Source: Azospirillum sp. (GTDB lineage Bacteria > Pseudomonadota > Alphaproteobacteria > Azospirillales > Azospirillaceae). Taken from it: DNA of 64,000 bases. The notes beneath the pieces were generated by a model. That model did no database searches, was not told where the DNA came from, and was given only the letters and a program-made list of their open reading frames with translations. The stretch is from contig WGNK01000001.1 of assembly GCA_016124535.1 (NCBI GenBank), positions 1 through 64,000 on the forward strand, in the 5' to 3' direction. Positions 15,819 through 24,032 of the stretch are shown one piece after another (the stretch's first letter is position 1; each line of letters begins with the position of its first letter). The translations under genes were made by a program, and so were the position numbers.

Positions 15819-16694
15819 TTATTCAGGGAAGGCCTTCAGCATCGCCTGAACCTGCTGGGAGAATTCCTGGTCGGTCTTGACGTGCTGGAGCACGGCATTG
15901 TCGCGCTGGGCATGGAACAGGATTTCCCGCCGGGTCGGCAGCATTCGGGTGTTGGGCTTGTCGAGCAACTCGCCGTTCCACTCGACACGGGCCATGAAAT
16001 AGGCGCCGCGACAGAGCAGGCTGAACAATCGGCTGTCCTCGCGCAGGCGCTCACGCCGAACCACAGCATAGAGATAGTAAAGCCGGCCGTGGTAGTAATT
16101 CGTGTAGATGTTTTGGATGGCGGCGTAGCGTTCTTCCGGACTGTTAAAATTCTTCAGCTGCCTTTCCGTTTTGAAGGCGGTGTTGAAGTATTCCTTCGCT
16201 TCTGACTCAAACGAAAACGGGTGGTTTTGCACTCCGGACATCGTCTCGCCGTATTTGCGCAAGATTAGTGCCAGCAGTAGTTCGAGAAATTTTGCCTCAT
16301 TGGCCAGATGAGCCGGAAGATTCAAGGTGAATTCAAAGGCCGGCTTCAGCTGATGAGGGTGGCGAATTTTGGCGATCGACGTGGCATCGCCGGCTCGGCC
16401 ACCATTTCGACGCGCCGATTTGCTGGCAATCGACGGGTCACTCGGCGACACCGACGCCATCACCGCGGTGATGGTGTCATAGACCTTCCAGCGCAGGCGG
16501 GTCTCGCTCTTCTGGCTGCCCAGGTGATAATGGGCGAGAAACCGAGAAAACCGGCTGCGCCAGGTCTCCTTGGGAAGTTTGTGGGTCGGCAGCTTCGGAA
16601 CCACCAAGGGATTGCCGAGTACGTCCTGCTCGGGCGGCGGCGGGTTGAAGTTGAAATAACGACCGTGCATTACTCCTTTGGGCTGATCACCCAT
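15819..16694 (-). CDS. Unknown protein upstream of the Ser/Thr kinase
   Basis: 291 residues, mostly helical and charged, without membrane segments or a signal peptide. The N-terminus is Pro/Asn-rich (RYFNFNPPPPEQ). The conserved-looking core is near residues 115–270, with many aromatic residues (NIYTNYYHGRLYYLYAVVRR). I recognise no family. Base composition is lower in G+C than its neighbours. It precedes the kinase gene on the same strand with a gap of several hundred bases, so cotranscription is possible but unproven. An ATG at 16670 with GGAG close by is an alternative start. Confidence 0.6.
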   Translation of the reverse strand: MGDQPKGVMHGRYFNFNPPPPEQDVLGNPLVVPKLPTHKLPKETWRSRFSRFLAHYHLGSQKSETRLRWKVYDTITAVMASVSPSDPSIASKSARRNGGRAGDATSIAKIRHPHQLKPAFEFTLNLPAHLANEAKFLELLLALILRKYGETMSGVQNHPFSFESEAKEYFNTAFKTERQLKNFNSPEERYAAIQNIYTNYYHGRLYYLYAVVRRERLREDSRLFSLLCRGAYFMARVEWNGELLDKPNTRMLPTRREILFHAQRDNAVLQHVKTDQEFSQQVQAMLKAFPE

Positions 16695-17112
16695 CGAGTG
16701 GGTTTCTGCCGGCAGTATTACTCGCGCCGAATGCGCCGTAGACGGCATTGCCATTGTCGGTAACCAAGCCAAATATTACTGAATAGATTGCGCCCGCTAT
16801 ATCCCGCTGCGCCCATCACCTAAAGCGAACGGGACCACGCCTCAGACAAAATGTAATCATCGCCACCATCGCTGCAATAGACCGACCGATTCCGTGCGCG
16901 CGCGCCGCGCCAAGCCTGCCGAGCAATACTTAAGCGGATCCATCGGGTTTTGAAAAGGGGCCATCCAGCCCTTCGTCGGGTGCTGTGGCCCCGAAAGCAC
17001 TCGGTGTGCAAGCCTGCGGCGAATTGACCGCTCTGGGCGCGGAATCAAACCGCCGCCGGGCTTGGGGCCGGGCGGCGGCGAAAACGCAGGAGTCGCTCGG
17101 AAATTTCCGGTT
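16695..17112. other. Gene-free stretch
   Basis: No supported gene, RNA or repeat is visible between the unknown gene and the small minus-strand gene that begins at 17382. The stretch is of mixed composition. It presumably carries the promoter of the gene starting at 16694. Confidence 0.4.
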
Positions 17113-17382
17113 TCACAGCGGTCGTGAGCTGGCCAGACCGACGGATCTGATCCATGGCTGCCGGGACAGTGCCTCAAGCGCATTCGGCGTCATGGTCGCA
17201 GCGTAGCGCAAGCGATCCCCGGTCGGTTCCACCCCGCCATAGGCCCGCAGCAGCTCTCTTTGAATATCTGAGGGAGTTCGATCGGTCTCGATCAAGACCC
17301 GGATTCCGGCTTGACGCCCGGACGGCGTGATCTCCATGATGGCGTCGGTCAGAGCACCGGTAAATTTCGACTGTCTGGTCAT
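17113..17382 (-). CDS. Small protein, possibly inhibitor-I9-like
   Basis: 89 residues, no membrane segment. The pattern VLIETDRTPSDIQREL, then RLRYAATMTPNALEALSRQPWIRSVGL resembles the ferredoxin-like fold of subtilisin propeptides (inhibitor family I9), including the final strand after a helix. If right, it would be a free-standing protease inhibitor or chaperone, but no subtilisin gene is nearby. This is a fold guess from pattern only. A G-rich stretch (GGGGGTA) lies upstream of the ATG. The gene is divergent from the transglutaminase gene. Confidence 0.45.
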   Translation of the reverse strand: MTRQSKFTGALTDAIMEITPSGRQAGIRVLIETDRTPSDIQRELLRAYGGVEPTGDRLRYAATMTPNALEALSRQPWIRSVGLASSRPL

Positions 17383-17657
17383 CTCGGATACCCCCTATTT
17401 TTTTAATTAGCGGGCAGTCTGTCGATAGCATCCGCGCAATTCAGGCGTTCGCACTCACCCGCTCTGATTTTTCATATGGTCTGAGTGGTGGCGATTGCCG
17501 GTCTGATCACCGGGAGGCTGCCATGCGCTTGACCGCCATCGTTGCCGCGACCGCTGCTGACTCGTTGACATTTCCGCGGCGCAACAGAAGATGATACGGT
17601 AACGAACCGTCATCCGACGGCGCTGCCGGACGGCTGCACTCTATCGGGAACTGAGGC

Positions 17658-20600
17658 ATGGCGATCCACGTCGCATTGAACCATAAGACCAGCTACCGCT
17701 ACGACCGTTTGGTCACGCTCGGGCCGCAGATCGTGCGGCTGCGTCCGGCGCCGCATTGCCGGACGCCGATCCTGAGCTACTCGCTCAAAGTCACGCCAAA
17801 GCAACATTTCCTCAACTGGCAGCAGGACCCTCAATCCAACTACCTGGCGCGCTTCGTGTTTCCGGAGAAGACGCGGGAGTTCACGGTCGAGGTCGACCTG
17901 GTTGCCGAGATCGCCTCGATCAACCCGTTCGACTTTTTCCTGGAAGCCAGCGCCGAGAAGATTCCGTTTGCCTACGATGAGTGGCTGTACCGCGAACTGC
18001 GACCCTACCTGGAAGTCGAGCCGGCGGGGCCGCAGCTGGCGGCCTGGCTGGCCTCGGTTGACCGTACGCCGACCGCCAGCATCAATTTTCTGGTCGCGAT
18101 CAACCAGCGCCTGCAGCACGAGATCGGCTATGTCATCCGAATGGAACCGGGCGTCCAGAGCTGCGAGGAAAGCCTGACGCTGCGCACCGGCTCCTGTCGT
18201 GATTCGGCTTGGCTGCTGGTGCAGATTCTGCGTCACCTCGGCCTGGCGGCGCGCTTCGTCTCCGGCTACCTGATCCAGCTGACCGCGGACCAGAAGGCGC
18301 TCGACGGCCCCAGCGGCCCGGAAGCCGACTTCACCGACCTGCATGCCTGGACCGAGGTTTACCTGCCGGGGGCCGGCTGGATCGGGCTCGACCCGACGTC
18401 CGGCCTGCTCGCGGGCGAGGGCCATATTCCGCTTGCCTGCACGCCCGACGCCTCCAGCGCCGCGCCGGTGACCGGCGGGGTCGAACTGTGCGAGGTCGAG
18501 TTCGGGCACGCCATGTCGGTAACCCGGGTCAAGGAAGCGCCGCGCGTCACCAAGCCCTATACGCCGCAGCAATGGTCGGCGATCGAGGCGCTCGGCCACC
18601 GCATCGACCAGGACGTGGTCGCCGGCGACATGCGCATGACCATGGGCGGCGAACCGACCTTCGTTTCGATCGATGACATGGACGGCGCGGAATGGAATAC
18701 CGCCGCGGTCGGTCCGACCAAGCGGCGCTACGCGACCACCCTGTTGAGGCGGCTGATGAACCGCTTCGCCCCCGGCGGCCTGCCGCATTACGGGCAGGGC
18801 AAGTGGTATCCCGGCGAATCGCTGCCGCGCTGGGCCTTCACGCTCTATTGGCGGCGCGACGGCCACGCGCTGTGGGCCAATGCCGATCTGCTGGGCGATG
18901 ACAGCCGCGACTACGGCTTCGGCCCGGAGCAGGCCGGTATTTTCCTGGCGGCGCTGTCGAAGCGCTTGGGCATTGGGCCGGCGATGGTGCGTCCGGCCTA
19001 CGAGGACCCCTGGCACTACCTCAAGGCCGAGCGCAAACTGCCGATGAATGTCGGCCCGCTCGACAACAAGCTGGAAAATCCCGAGGACCGCGCCCGCTTG
19101 GCCAAGGTGTTCGAGCGCGGGCTCGATACCCCGGTGGCCTATTGCCTGCCGATCAGCCGTCGCCACGAGGCGACCGGCCCGGTGTGGTTGTCGAGCGCCT
19201 GGCCGATGCGGGCGGAGCGTCTGTTCCTGACCCCCGGCGATAGCCCGGTGGGCCTGCGCCTGCCGCTGGAATCGTTGCCCTGGGTCGCGGCGGCCGACTA
19301 CCCCTATGCCTGGGAGCAGGATCCGTTCGAGCAGCGGGCGCCCTTGCCGCCCCACCGCGTCCCGGTGCGCCGCCAGCCGCTGGCCGGCACGCCCGAAGAC
19401 CAGGCGCTGCGCCAGAGCCATAATGCCCGCGCCGAGGCGATCGACATGGTGCCGCAGTTCGGCCAGTCGGCGCCCTGGGTGGTGCGCACCGTGCTGTGCA
19501 TCGAACCGCGCAACGGCAAGCTCTATATCTTCCTGCCGCCCTTGCCGACCCTGGAAGACTATATCGAGCTGATCACCGCGATCGAGGAGACCGCGATCGC
19601 GCTTGAGATGCCGGTGCTGCTCGAAGGCTACCATCCGCCGCGCGACCCGCGGCTGAACTCAATGGCAGTGACGCCCGACCCCGGCGTGATCGAGGTCAAT
19701 ATTCATCCCGCCCATAACTGGGACGAGTTGGTCAAGAACACTACGGCGCTTTACGAGGAAGCCCGGCTGACCCGGCTCGGCACCGAGAAATTTATGCTCG
19801 ACGGCCGCCACTGCGGCACCGGCGGCGGCAACCATATGGTGATCGGCGGCCCGACCCCGGCCGACAGCCCGTTCCTGCGCCGGCCCGATCTGATCCGCAG
19901 CCTGGTGACCTATTGGCAGAACCACCCGGCGTTGTCGTTCCTGTTCTCCAGCCTGTTCATCGGCCCGACCAGCCAGGCACCGCGGATCGACGAGGCGCGC
20001 CACGATACCCTCTACGAGCTCGAGATCGCCTTCTCGGTGCTCGACCACGCCGCTGGCAACTGCCCGCCATGGCTGGTTGACCGGGCGCTACGCCACCTGC
20101 TGACCGATATGCAGGGCAATACTCACCGCGCCGAGTTCTGCATCGATAAGCTGTACTCGCCGGACAGCGCCAGCGGCCGCCAGGGCCTGGTCGAGATGCG
20201 CGCCTTCGAAATGCCGCCTCATTCCCAGATGAGCCTGACCCAGCAACTGTTGCTGCGGGCCCTGCTGGCGCGGTTCTGGCAGCAGCCGTACCGGAACAAG
20301 CTGGTGCGCTGGGGCACGGATCTGCACGACCGCTTCATGCTGCCCTATTTCGTCGCCCTCGACCTCGCCGACGTGCTGTTCGAGCTGCGCGATTACGGCT
20401 ATCCGGTCGAGGACGCCTGGTTCGCGCCCCATCTTAACTTCCGCTTTCCCACCTATGGCACGGTGACCCAGCGCGGGGTCACGCTGGAATTGCGCCAGGC
20501 GCTGGAGCCGTGGCACGTCCTCGGCGAGGAAGGTGGCGCCGGCGGTACCGTGCGCTATGTCGACAGCTCGGTGGAGCGGCTGCAGGTCCGGGTCACCGGC

Positions 20601-20984
20601 CTGATCGGCGACCGCTACGTCGTGCTCTGCAATGGCCGCAAGGTGCCGCTCAGGTCGACCGGGATCGAGGGCGAAGGGGTCGCCGGGGTCCGCTATCGCG
20701 CCTGGCAGCCGGCGGCCTGCCTGCACCCGACCATTCCGGTTCATGCGCCGCTGGTGTTCGACATCGTGGACAGCTGGTCAGGCCGCTCGCTCGGCGGCTG
20801 CACCTACCACGTCGCCCATCCGGGCGGCCGCAATTTTGATACCTTCCCGGTCAATGCGAATGAAGCCGAAGGCCGCCGGCTCGCCCGCTTCTTCCCGTTC
20901 GGCCACACCCCCGGCCCGATGCAGCTGCCCCCGGATCAACCCAACCCGGAATTCCCGTTCACCCTGGATTTGCGGCGGGGGTAA
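17658..20984 (+). CDS. Transglutaminase-like protein with DUF2126
   Basis: 1108 residues in two parts. The first ~290 are a bacterial transglutaminase N-terminal beta-sandwich followed by a transglutaminase-like core. The catalytic Cys is in RTGSCRDSAWLL, His in DLHAWTEVYLPG and Asp in GLDPTSG. The remaining ~800 residues are DUF2126 (for example DMRMTMGGEPTFVSIDDMDG and DGRHCGTGGGNHMVIGGP). The domain pair is a known family. It often lies beside further transglutaminase, alpha-E and circularly permuted ATP-grasp genes, suggesting peptide or amide-bond chemistry. Here none of these is adjacent. The ATG at 17658 begins the conserved start (MAIHVALNHKTSYRY). Confidence 0.88.
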   Translation: MAIHVALNHKTSYRYDRLVTLGPQIVRLRPAPHCRTPILSYSLKVTPKQHFLNWQQDPQSNYLARFVFPEKTREFTVEVDLVAEIASINPFDFFLEASAEKIPFAYDEWLYRELRPYLEVEPAGPQLAAWLASVDRTPTASINFLVAINQRLQHEIGYVIRMEPGVQSCEESLTLRTGSCRDSAWLLVQILRHLGLAARFVSGYLIQLTADQKALDGPSGPEADFTDLHAWTEVYLPGAGWIGLDPTSGLLAGEGHIPLACTPDASSAAPVTGGVELCEVEFGHAMSVTRVKEAPRVTKPYTPQQWSAIEALGHRIDQDVVAGDMRMTMGGEPTFVSIDDMDGAEWNTAAVGPTKRRYATTLLRRLMNRFAPGGLPHYGQGKWYPGESLPRWAFTLYWRRDGHALWANADLLGDDSRDYGFGPEQAGIFLAALSKRLGIGPAMVRPAYEDPWHYLKAERKLPMNVGPLDNKLENPEDRARLAKVFERGLDTPVAYCLPISRRHEATGPVWLSSAWPMRAERLFLTPGDSPVGLRLPLESLPWVAAADYPYAWEQDPFEQRAPLPPHRVPVRRQPLAGTPEDQALRQSHNARAEAIDMVPQFGQSAPWVVRTVLCIEPRNGKLYIFLPPLPTLEDYIELITAIEETAIALEMPVLLEGYHPPRDPRLNSMAVTPDPGVIEVNIHPAHNWDELVKNTTALYEEARLTRLGTEKFMLDGRHCGTGGGNHMVIGGPTPADSPFLRRPDLIRSLVTYWQNHPALSFLFSSLFIGPTSQAPRIDEARHDTLYELEIAFSVLDHAAGNCPPWLVDRALRHLLTDMQGNTHRAEFCIDKLYSPDSASGRQGLVEMRAFEMPPHSQMSLTQQLLLRALLARFWQQPYRNKLVRWGTDLHDRFMLPYFVALDLADVLFELRDYGYPVEDAWFAPHLNFRFPTYGTVTQRGVTLELRQALEPWHVLGEEGGAGGTVRYVDSSVERLQVRVTGLIGDRYVVLCNGRKVPLRSTGIEGEGVAGVRYRAWQPAACLHPTIPVHAPLVFDIVDSWSGRSLGGCTYHVAHPGGRNFDTFPVNANEAEGRRLARFFPFGHTPGPMQLPPDQPNPEFPFTLDLRRG

Positions 20985-21018
20985 GAGGGGGGCAGGGGCG
21001 CAGTCTCCGGACTCCGTT

Positions 21019-21034
21019 GGGGCCGCGAGGCCCC
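21019..21034. other. GNRA-capped hairpin after the transglutaminase gene
   Basis: GGGGCC, loop GCGA, GGCCCC makes a perfect six-base-pair hairpin with a GNRA tetraloop. It sits between convergent genes and has no T-tract. The flanking GGACTCCG also occurs in the palindromic element in ccmH, so this may be a diverged relative. Confidence 0.35.
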
Positions 21035-21111
21035 AGCCCCCGGCGGTCAGTCGGCCATACCACTCAGGAGGTCGAGCCTGCCGCTGTGCTCCGCTCCTGG
21101 AGCCGGCGCGT

Positions 21112-21261
21112 CTACCCGTGGCCGCCGCCCCAGTGGATGGCCGGTCCGCCGCCGAGGGCCTTGGCCTGGTCTTCCGGCTGGGCCTCTCGATAGGTGCTGA
21201 CGGCCAGGAAAACCATCAGGCCGGTCAGCAACAGGACGGTCACAGCACCGCTTTTGCTCAT
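21112..21261 (-). CDS. 49-residue single-pass membrane protein
   Basis: A complete small frame: MSKSGAVTVLLLTGLMVFLA, then STYREAQPEDQAKALGGG, then PAIHWGGGHG and a TAG. It has one N-terminal membrane segment and a short Gly/His-rich tail. AGGTG lies six bases before the ATG at 21261. Codon use is like the host genes (G/C in third position), which supports coding. Function unknown. It lies between the transglutaminase gene (convergent) and ccmI. Confidence 0.5.
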   Translation of the reverse strand: MSKSGAVTVLLLTGLMVFLAVSTYREAQPEDQAKALGGGPAIHWGGGHG

Positions 21262-21402
21262 CGTAGCACCTGTGAATTCCCAAGGGTTATCTCAGTGGCA
21301 GTAGTATGGGAAAACGGTGCAGTCATGGCAAGATGATCGAGGCTCTACCTGTCAGACTCTCCAGGTCAGTAATGTCCGATCATGGCTGTTTGGCGATTAA
21401 AG

Positions 21403-21431
21403 CTAAAATTAGTTCATGATGCTGATTTTAG
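21403..21431 (-). terminator. Possible terminator of the ccm operon
   Basis: CTAAAATTAG (21403–21412) pairs with CTGATTTTAG (21422–21431) around a nine-base loop, about 40 bases past the ccmI stop. On the minus strand it is followed by CTTTAA. The stem is A+T-rich and therefore weak for an intrinsic terminator. Confidence 0.35.
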
Positions 21432-21471
21432 AGTTAACCACCGACTGACGGCAGCCGCACCGGTACGCGGC

Positions 21472-22881
21472 TCATCCGCCCTTTTCGAGCTTGGCCAGTC
21501 GGGCTTCGATTTCGGCGCGCTCTGGCGAGCCGGTGTCGAGCAAGGGCAACAGGCGCTGCCAAAGGGCGGCGGCGTCCTTGGCTTTGCCGGAATTGGCAGC
21601 GTCGAGGCCAAGGTACCACAGGGCTTGGGGATTTTCCGGTTCCAGCGCGAGCACGCTGCGGAACACCGTGGTGGCCGCGGCGGGCAGGGGGGCCTCGGGC
21701 CCGGCGCCGGCGGCCAGACCGAGCAGGGCGTCGCCATAGGCGATCAGAACATCGGTCCGCTTGGGCGCTTGCTCCGAGGCCCGGTGCAGGGCGTCGAGAC
21801 GCTTCTCCGGTTCGTTCAGCACTTCGTAGGCGCGGGCCAGGCGCAGCCAGCCGGCGATGTCGCCGGGCTCCTTGTCCAGCCGGGTGGCCAGGCCTTCGAC
21901 CATGCCGCGGATCATTTGCTGACGGTCGGCCGGCGCCATCGCCCGGGCGGCGGCGACATCGCCGCTGCTCGGGCCGGGAGCCCCGGCGGTTTCGGGATGG
22001 GCCGGCGGCTTGGGTTCCGGCATCACCTTGGCAACATCGAGCCCGAGCCGTTGGGCGGTCTCCTCGATGCGTTCGCGCACAGTCGGGACCCAGGGCGCAT
22101 CGGCCGGGCTGCCGGCGAGCAGCGCCGACCAGCCATCGAGCGCCGCTTTGAGGTCGCCCGACTGGGCCTTGGCCAGCGAGAGATAGAAGCGGGCGCGCGG
22201 CTCGTCCGGTTGTTTGGCGACCGCCTGGGCAAAGGCATCCAGCGCCTCGGCCGAGACGGTGCCCTGATTGGCCACGGTCAGCGCCTCGCCCAGTGCCGAA
22301 GCGACCTCCGGCGCGCCTTTGGACAGGGCGACGGCATGGCGCAGGGCCTCGGCGCCCTGGTCGGGCCGGCCCATCCGGACATAGGACTGGCCGAGCAGCA
22401 GCCAGCCCGGCAGGTCGTCCGGCTGCTGCGCCAGCTTGGCGGCCAGGCGTTCCACCGCGGTCACGATCTCTGTCGGCACGCCCTCGCGGTGGCGGTCGCG
22501 CTCGGCGAACGGCTGACCCGGCAGGTCGGGGCGTCCCAGGGGCAGATAGATTGCCAGCACGCCGACCGGCACCAGCACGGCAATCGCCAGCGCCAGCCGG
22601 CGGCGGCCGGTCCCGGCCTGCGGCACGGGCTTTGGGCCGGCCTCGGCCACCGCCAGCATGCGTCGGCCGATTTCGGCGCGGGCGGCCTCGGCCTGGGCGG
22701 CCTCGATCACGCCGCGGGCGAGATCGCGGTCGAGTTCGGCCAGTTGGTCGCGATAGACCGCAAGGTCGAAGCGGTCGCGCTCCGGCAGCGCCGAGGTTGC
22801 CGGGCGCCGGACCAGCGGCCACAGCAATAAAGCGACGGTGGCGCCGGTCATCGCCGCGGCGACGATCCAAAACCCGGTCAT
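21472..22881 (-). CDS. ccmI: Cytochrome c biogenesis protein CcmI
   Basis: 469 residues. An N-terminal membrane segment (FWIVAAAMTGATVALLLWPL) precedes the conserved cytoplasmic loop (RDQLAELDRDLARGVIEAAQ). A second membrane segment (LALAIAVLVPVGVLAIYLPL) and a long periplasmic TPR region follow (GWLLLGQSYVRMGRPDQGAE, GWLRLARAYEVLNEPEKRLD). CcmI holds apocytochrome c for the haem-ligation complex. The ATG at 22881 overlaps the ccmH stop by four bases, so the two are translationally coupled. It is the last gene of the operon. Confidence 0.9.
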   Translation of the reverse strand: MTGFWIVAAAMTGATVALLLWPLVRRPATSALPERDRFDLAVYRDQLAELDRDLARGVIEAAQAEAARAEIGRRMLAVAEAGPKPVPQAGTGRRRLALAIAVLVPVGVLAIYLPLGRPDLPGQPFAERDRHREGVPTEIVTAVERLAAKLAQQPDDLPGWLLLGQSYVRMGRPDQGAEALRHAVALSKGAPEVASALGEALTVANQGTVSAEALDAFAQAVAKQPDEPRARFYLSLAKAQSGDLKAALDGWSALLAGSPADAPWVPTVRERIEETAQRLGLDVAKVMPEPKPPAHPETAGAPGPSSGDVAAARAMAPADRQQMIRGMVEGLATRLDKEPGDIAGWLRLARAYEVLNEPEKRLDALHRASEQAPKRTDVLIAYGDALLGLAAGAGPEAPLPAAATTVFRSVLALEPENPQALWYLGLDAANSGKAKDAAALWQRLLPLLDTGSPERAEIEARLAKLEKGG

Positions 22882-23420
22882 GGTGTGCCGTCTCCGCCGA
22901 GCAATTTGGCCAGGCGACGCTGTTCGTCGGGGCTGAGCGGCGGCGGTTCGCCGGTGGCGCTGCGGCGGCCGCGCAGCCACAGGGCGGTGCCGGCCGCGCC
23001 CAGCAGCAAGACCACGAACGGCGCCAGCCACAGCACCAGGGTATTGGCCTGGAAGGGCGGGCGCATCAGGACGAAGTCGCCGTAGCGGGCGGTGACATAG
23101 GCCAGGACCGCCTGGTCGCCATCACCGGCCTTGAGGCGTTCGCGGACCAGCAGACGCAGGTCACGGGCGAGCGGCGCGTTGCTGTCGTCGATGGTCTGGT
23201 TCTGGCAGACCAGGCAACGCAGCTCCTGGCTGAGGGTGCGCGCCCGCGCTTCCATCGCCGGGTCCTTCAGCATTTCGTCGGGCAGCACGGCGAATGCCGG
23301 CTGGGTGAACAACAAGAGGGCGAGCGCCAGAACCAACCAGGGGGCGCCGCCCCCTGGACTCCGGCCAAGGGCCATAGGCCCTTGGAACCCATTTAGCGGT
23401 GCAAACACCCGACGTCGCAT
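22878..23420 (-). CDS. ccmH: Cytochrome c maturation thiol oxidoreductase CcmH
   Basis: 180 residues as drawn. A hydrophobic export signal (LVLALALLLFTQPAFA) is followed by the LRCLVCQNQ motif with the redox Cys pair, and a C-terminal membrane segment (LVLWLAPFVVLLLGAAGTALWL). CcmH reduces apocytochrome haem-binding cysteines together with CcmG. The first ~28 residues are unusual (FAPLNGFQGPMALGRSPGGG) because they are encoded by a palindromic intergenic element at 23337–23390. The ATG at 23420 is only one possible start; the ATG at 23375 inside the element would also retain the signal peptide. Confidence 0.88.
   Translation of the reverse strand: MRRRVFAPLNGFQGPMALGRSPGGGAPWLVLALALLLFTQPAFAVLPDEMLKDPAMEARARTLSQELRCLVCQNQTIDDSNAPLARDLRLLVRERLKAGDGDQAVLAYVTARYGDFVLMRPPFQANTLVLWLAPFVVLLLGAAGTALWLRGRRSATGEPPPLSPDEQRRLAKLLGGDGTP
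23337..23390. repeat. Palindromic intergenic element, copy A (inside ccmH 5' end)
   Basis: It has two adjacent hairpins. The first is centred on the GGGGGCGCCGCCCCC stretch; the second is CCAAGGGCC, ATA, GGCCCTTGG. They are joined by GGACTCCG. Copy B at 23434–23484 is the same unit in reverse orientation. The layout is that of REP/BIME-like elements common in GC-rich alphaproteobacteria. Confidence 0.7.
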
Positions 23421-23433
23421 CCTCGAAAGTCAC

Positions 23434-23484
23434 GGTTCCCAAAGGCCGCCGGCCTTGGGCGGGGCCAGGGGGCAGCGCCCCCTG
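23434..23484. repeat. Palindromic intergenic element, copy B (inverted)
   Basis: Inverted partner of copy A: GGTTCCCAAAGGCCGCCGGC and then the GGGGGCAGCGCCCCC palindrome, ending nine bases before the ccmG stop. Between the copies lie 43 bases that include the ccmH ATG. The two copies together could fold into one long stem. Confidence 0.7.
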
Positions 23485-23492
23485 TTCTTGTC

Positions 23493-24023
23493 TCAGCCTT
23501 GCAACTGACGGATCAGCGGCAGGATTTTTTCCTCGATGTCGAATGGCATCAGCGGCCCGACATGGCGATAGCGAATGCGGCCGTGGGCGTCGATCACATA
23601 GGTCTCCGGTGCCCCATAGACCCCCCAGTCGATTCCGACTTTGTTGTCGGGGTCGGAACCCACGCTCTGGAACGGGTTGCCGTTCTGTCTCAGCCAGATC
23701 ACCGCATCACTGGGCTTGTCCTTCCAGTTGATCGCCTGGATCGCGACGCCGAAGTCCTTGGCCAGGCGCACCAGCACCGGCTGCTCGGCGCGACAGGGCA
23801 GGCACCACGAGGCGAACACATTGACCAGCTGGACCTTGCCCTTGAGGTCGCTGCTCGCGAGCCCGCGGTCGAAGCCGGGCAGCGGCGGCAACGAGAACTC
23901 AGGCACCGGCTTGTCGATCAGGGCGGAGGGCAGGACATGGGGGTCATGCTGCAGGCCGAGCACGAACCACCCGACCAGCACCACGAAGGCGACCAGCGGC
24001 AGCAGGTAGACGAGGCGGCGCAT
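23493..24023 (-). CDS. ccmG: Thiol:disulphide interchange protein CcmG/DsbE
   Basis: 176 residues. One N-terminal membrane anchor (VYLLPLVAFVVLVGWFVLGL) precedes a periplasmic thioredoxin fold with the active site in FASWCLPCRAEQPVL. The GVYGAPETYVID segment (cis-Pro region) is typical of CcmG. It keeps apocytochrome c cysteines reduced for haem attachment. It starts ten bases after the ccmF stop, within the ccm operon. Confidence 0.92.
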   Translation of the reverse strand: MRRLVYLLPLVAFVVLVGWFVLGLQHDPHVLPSALIDKPVPEFSLPPLPGFDRGLASSDLKGKVQLVNVFASWCLPCRAEQPVLVRLAKDFGVAIQAINWKDKPSDAVIWLRQNGNPFQSVGSDPDNKVGIDWGVYGAPETYVIDAHGRIRYRHVGPLMPFDIEEKILPLIRQLQG

Positions 24024-24032
24024 CCGGAACTC

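Noticed and set aside
17610..19634. 674-codon minus-strand frame antisense to the DUF2126 gene
   Set aside because: Low-complexity Arg/Gln-rich translation without any motif; the plus-strand protein is unambiguous.
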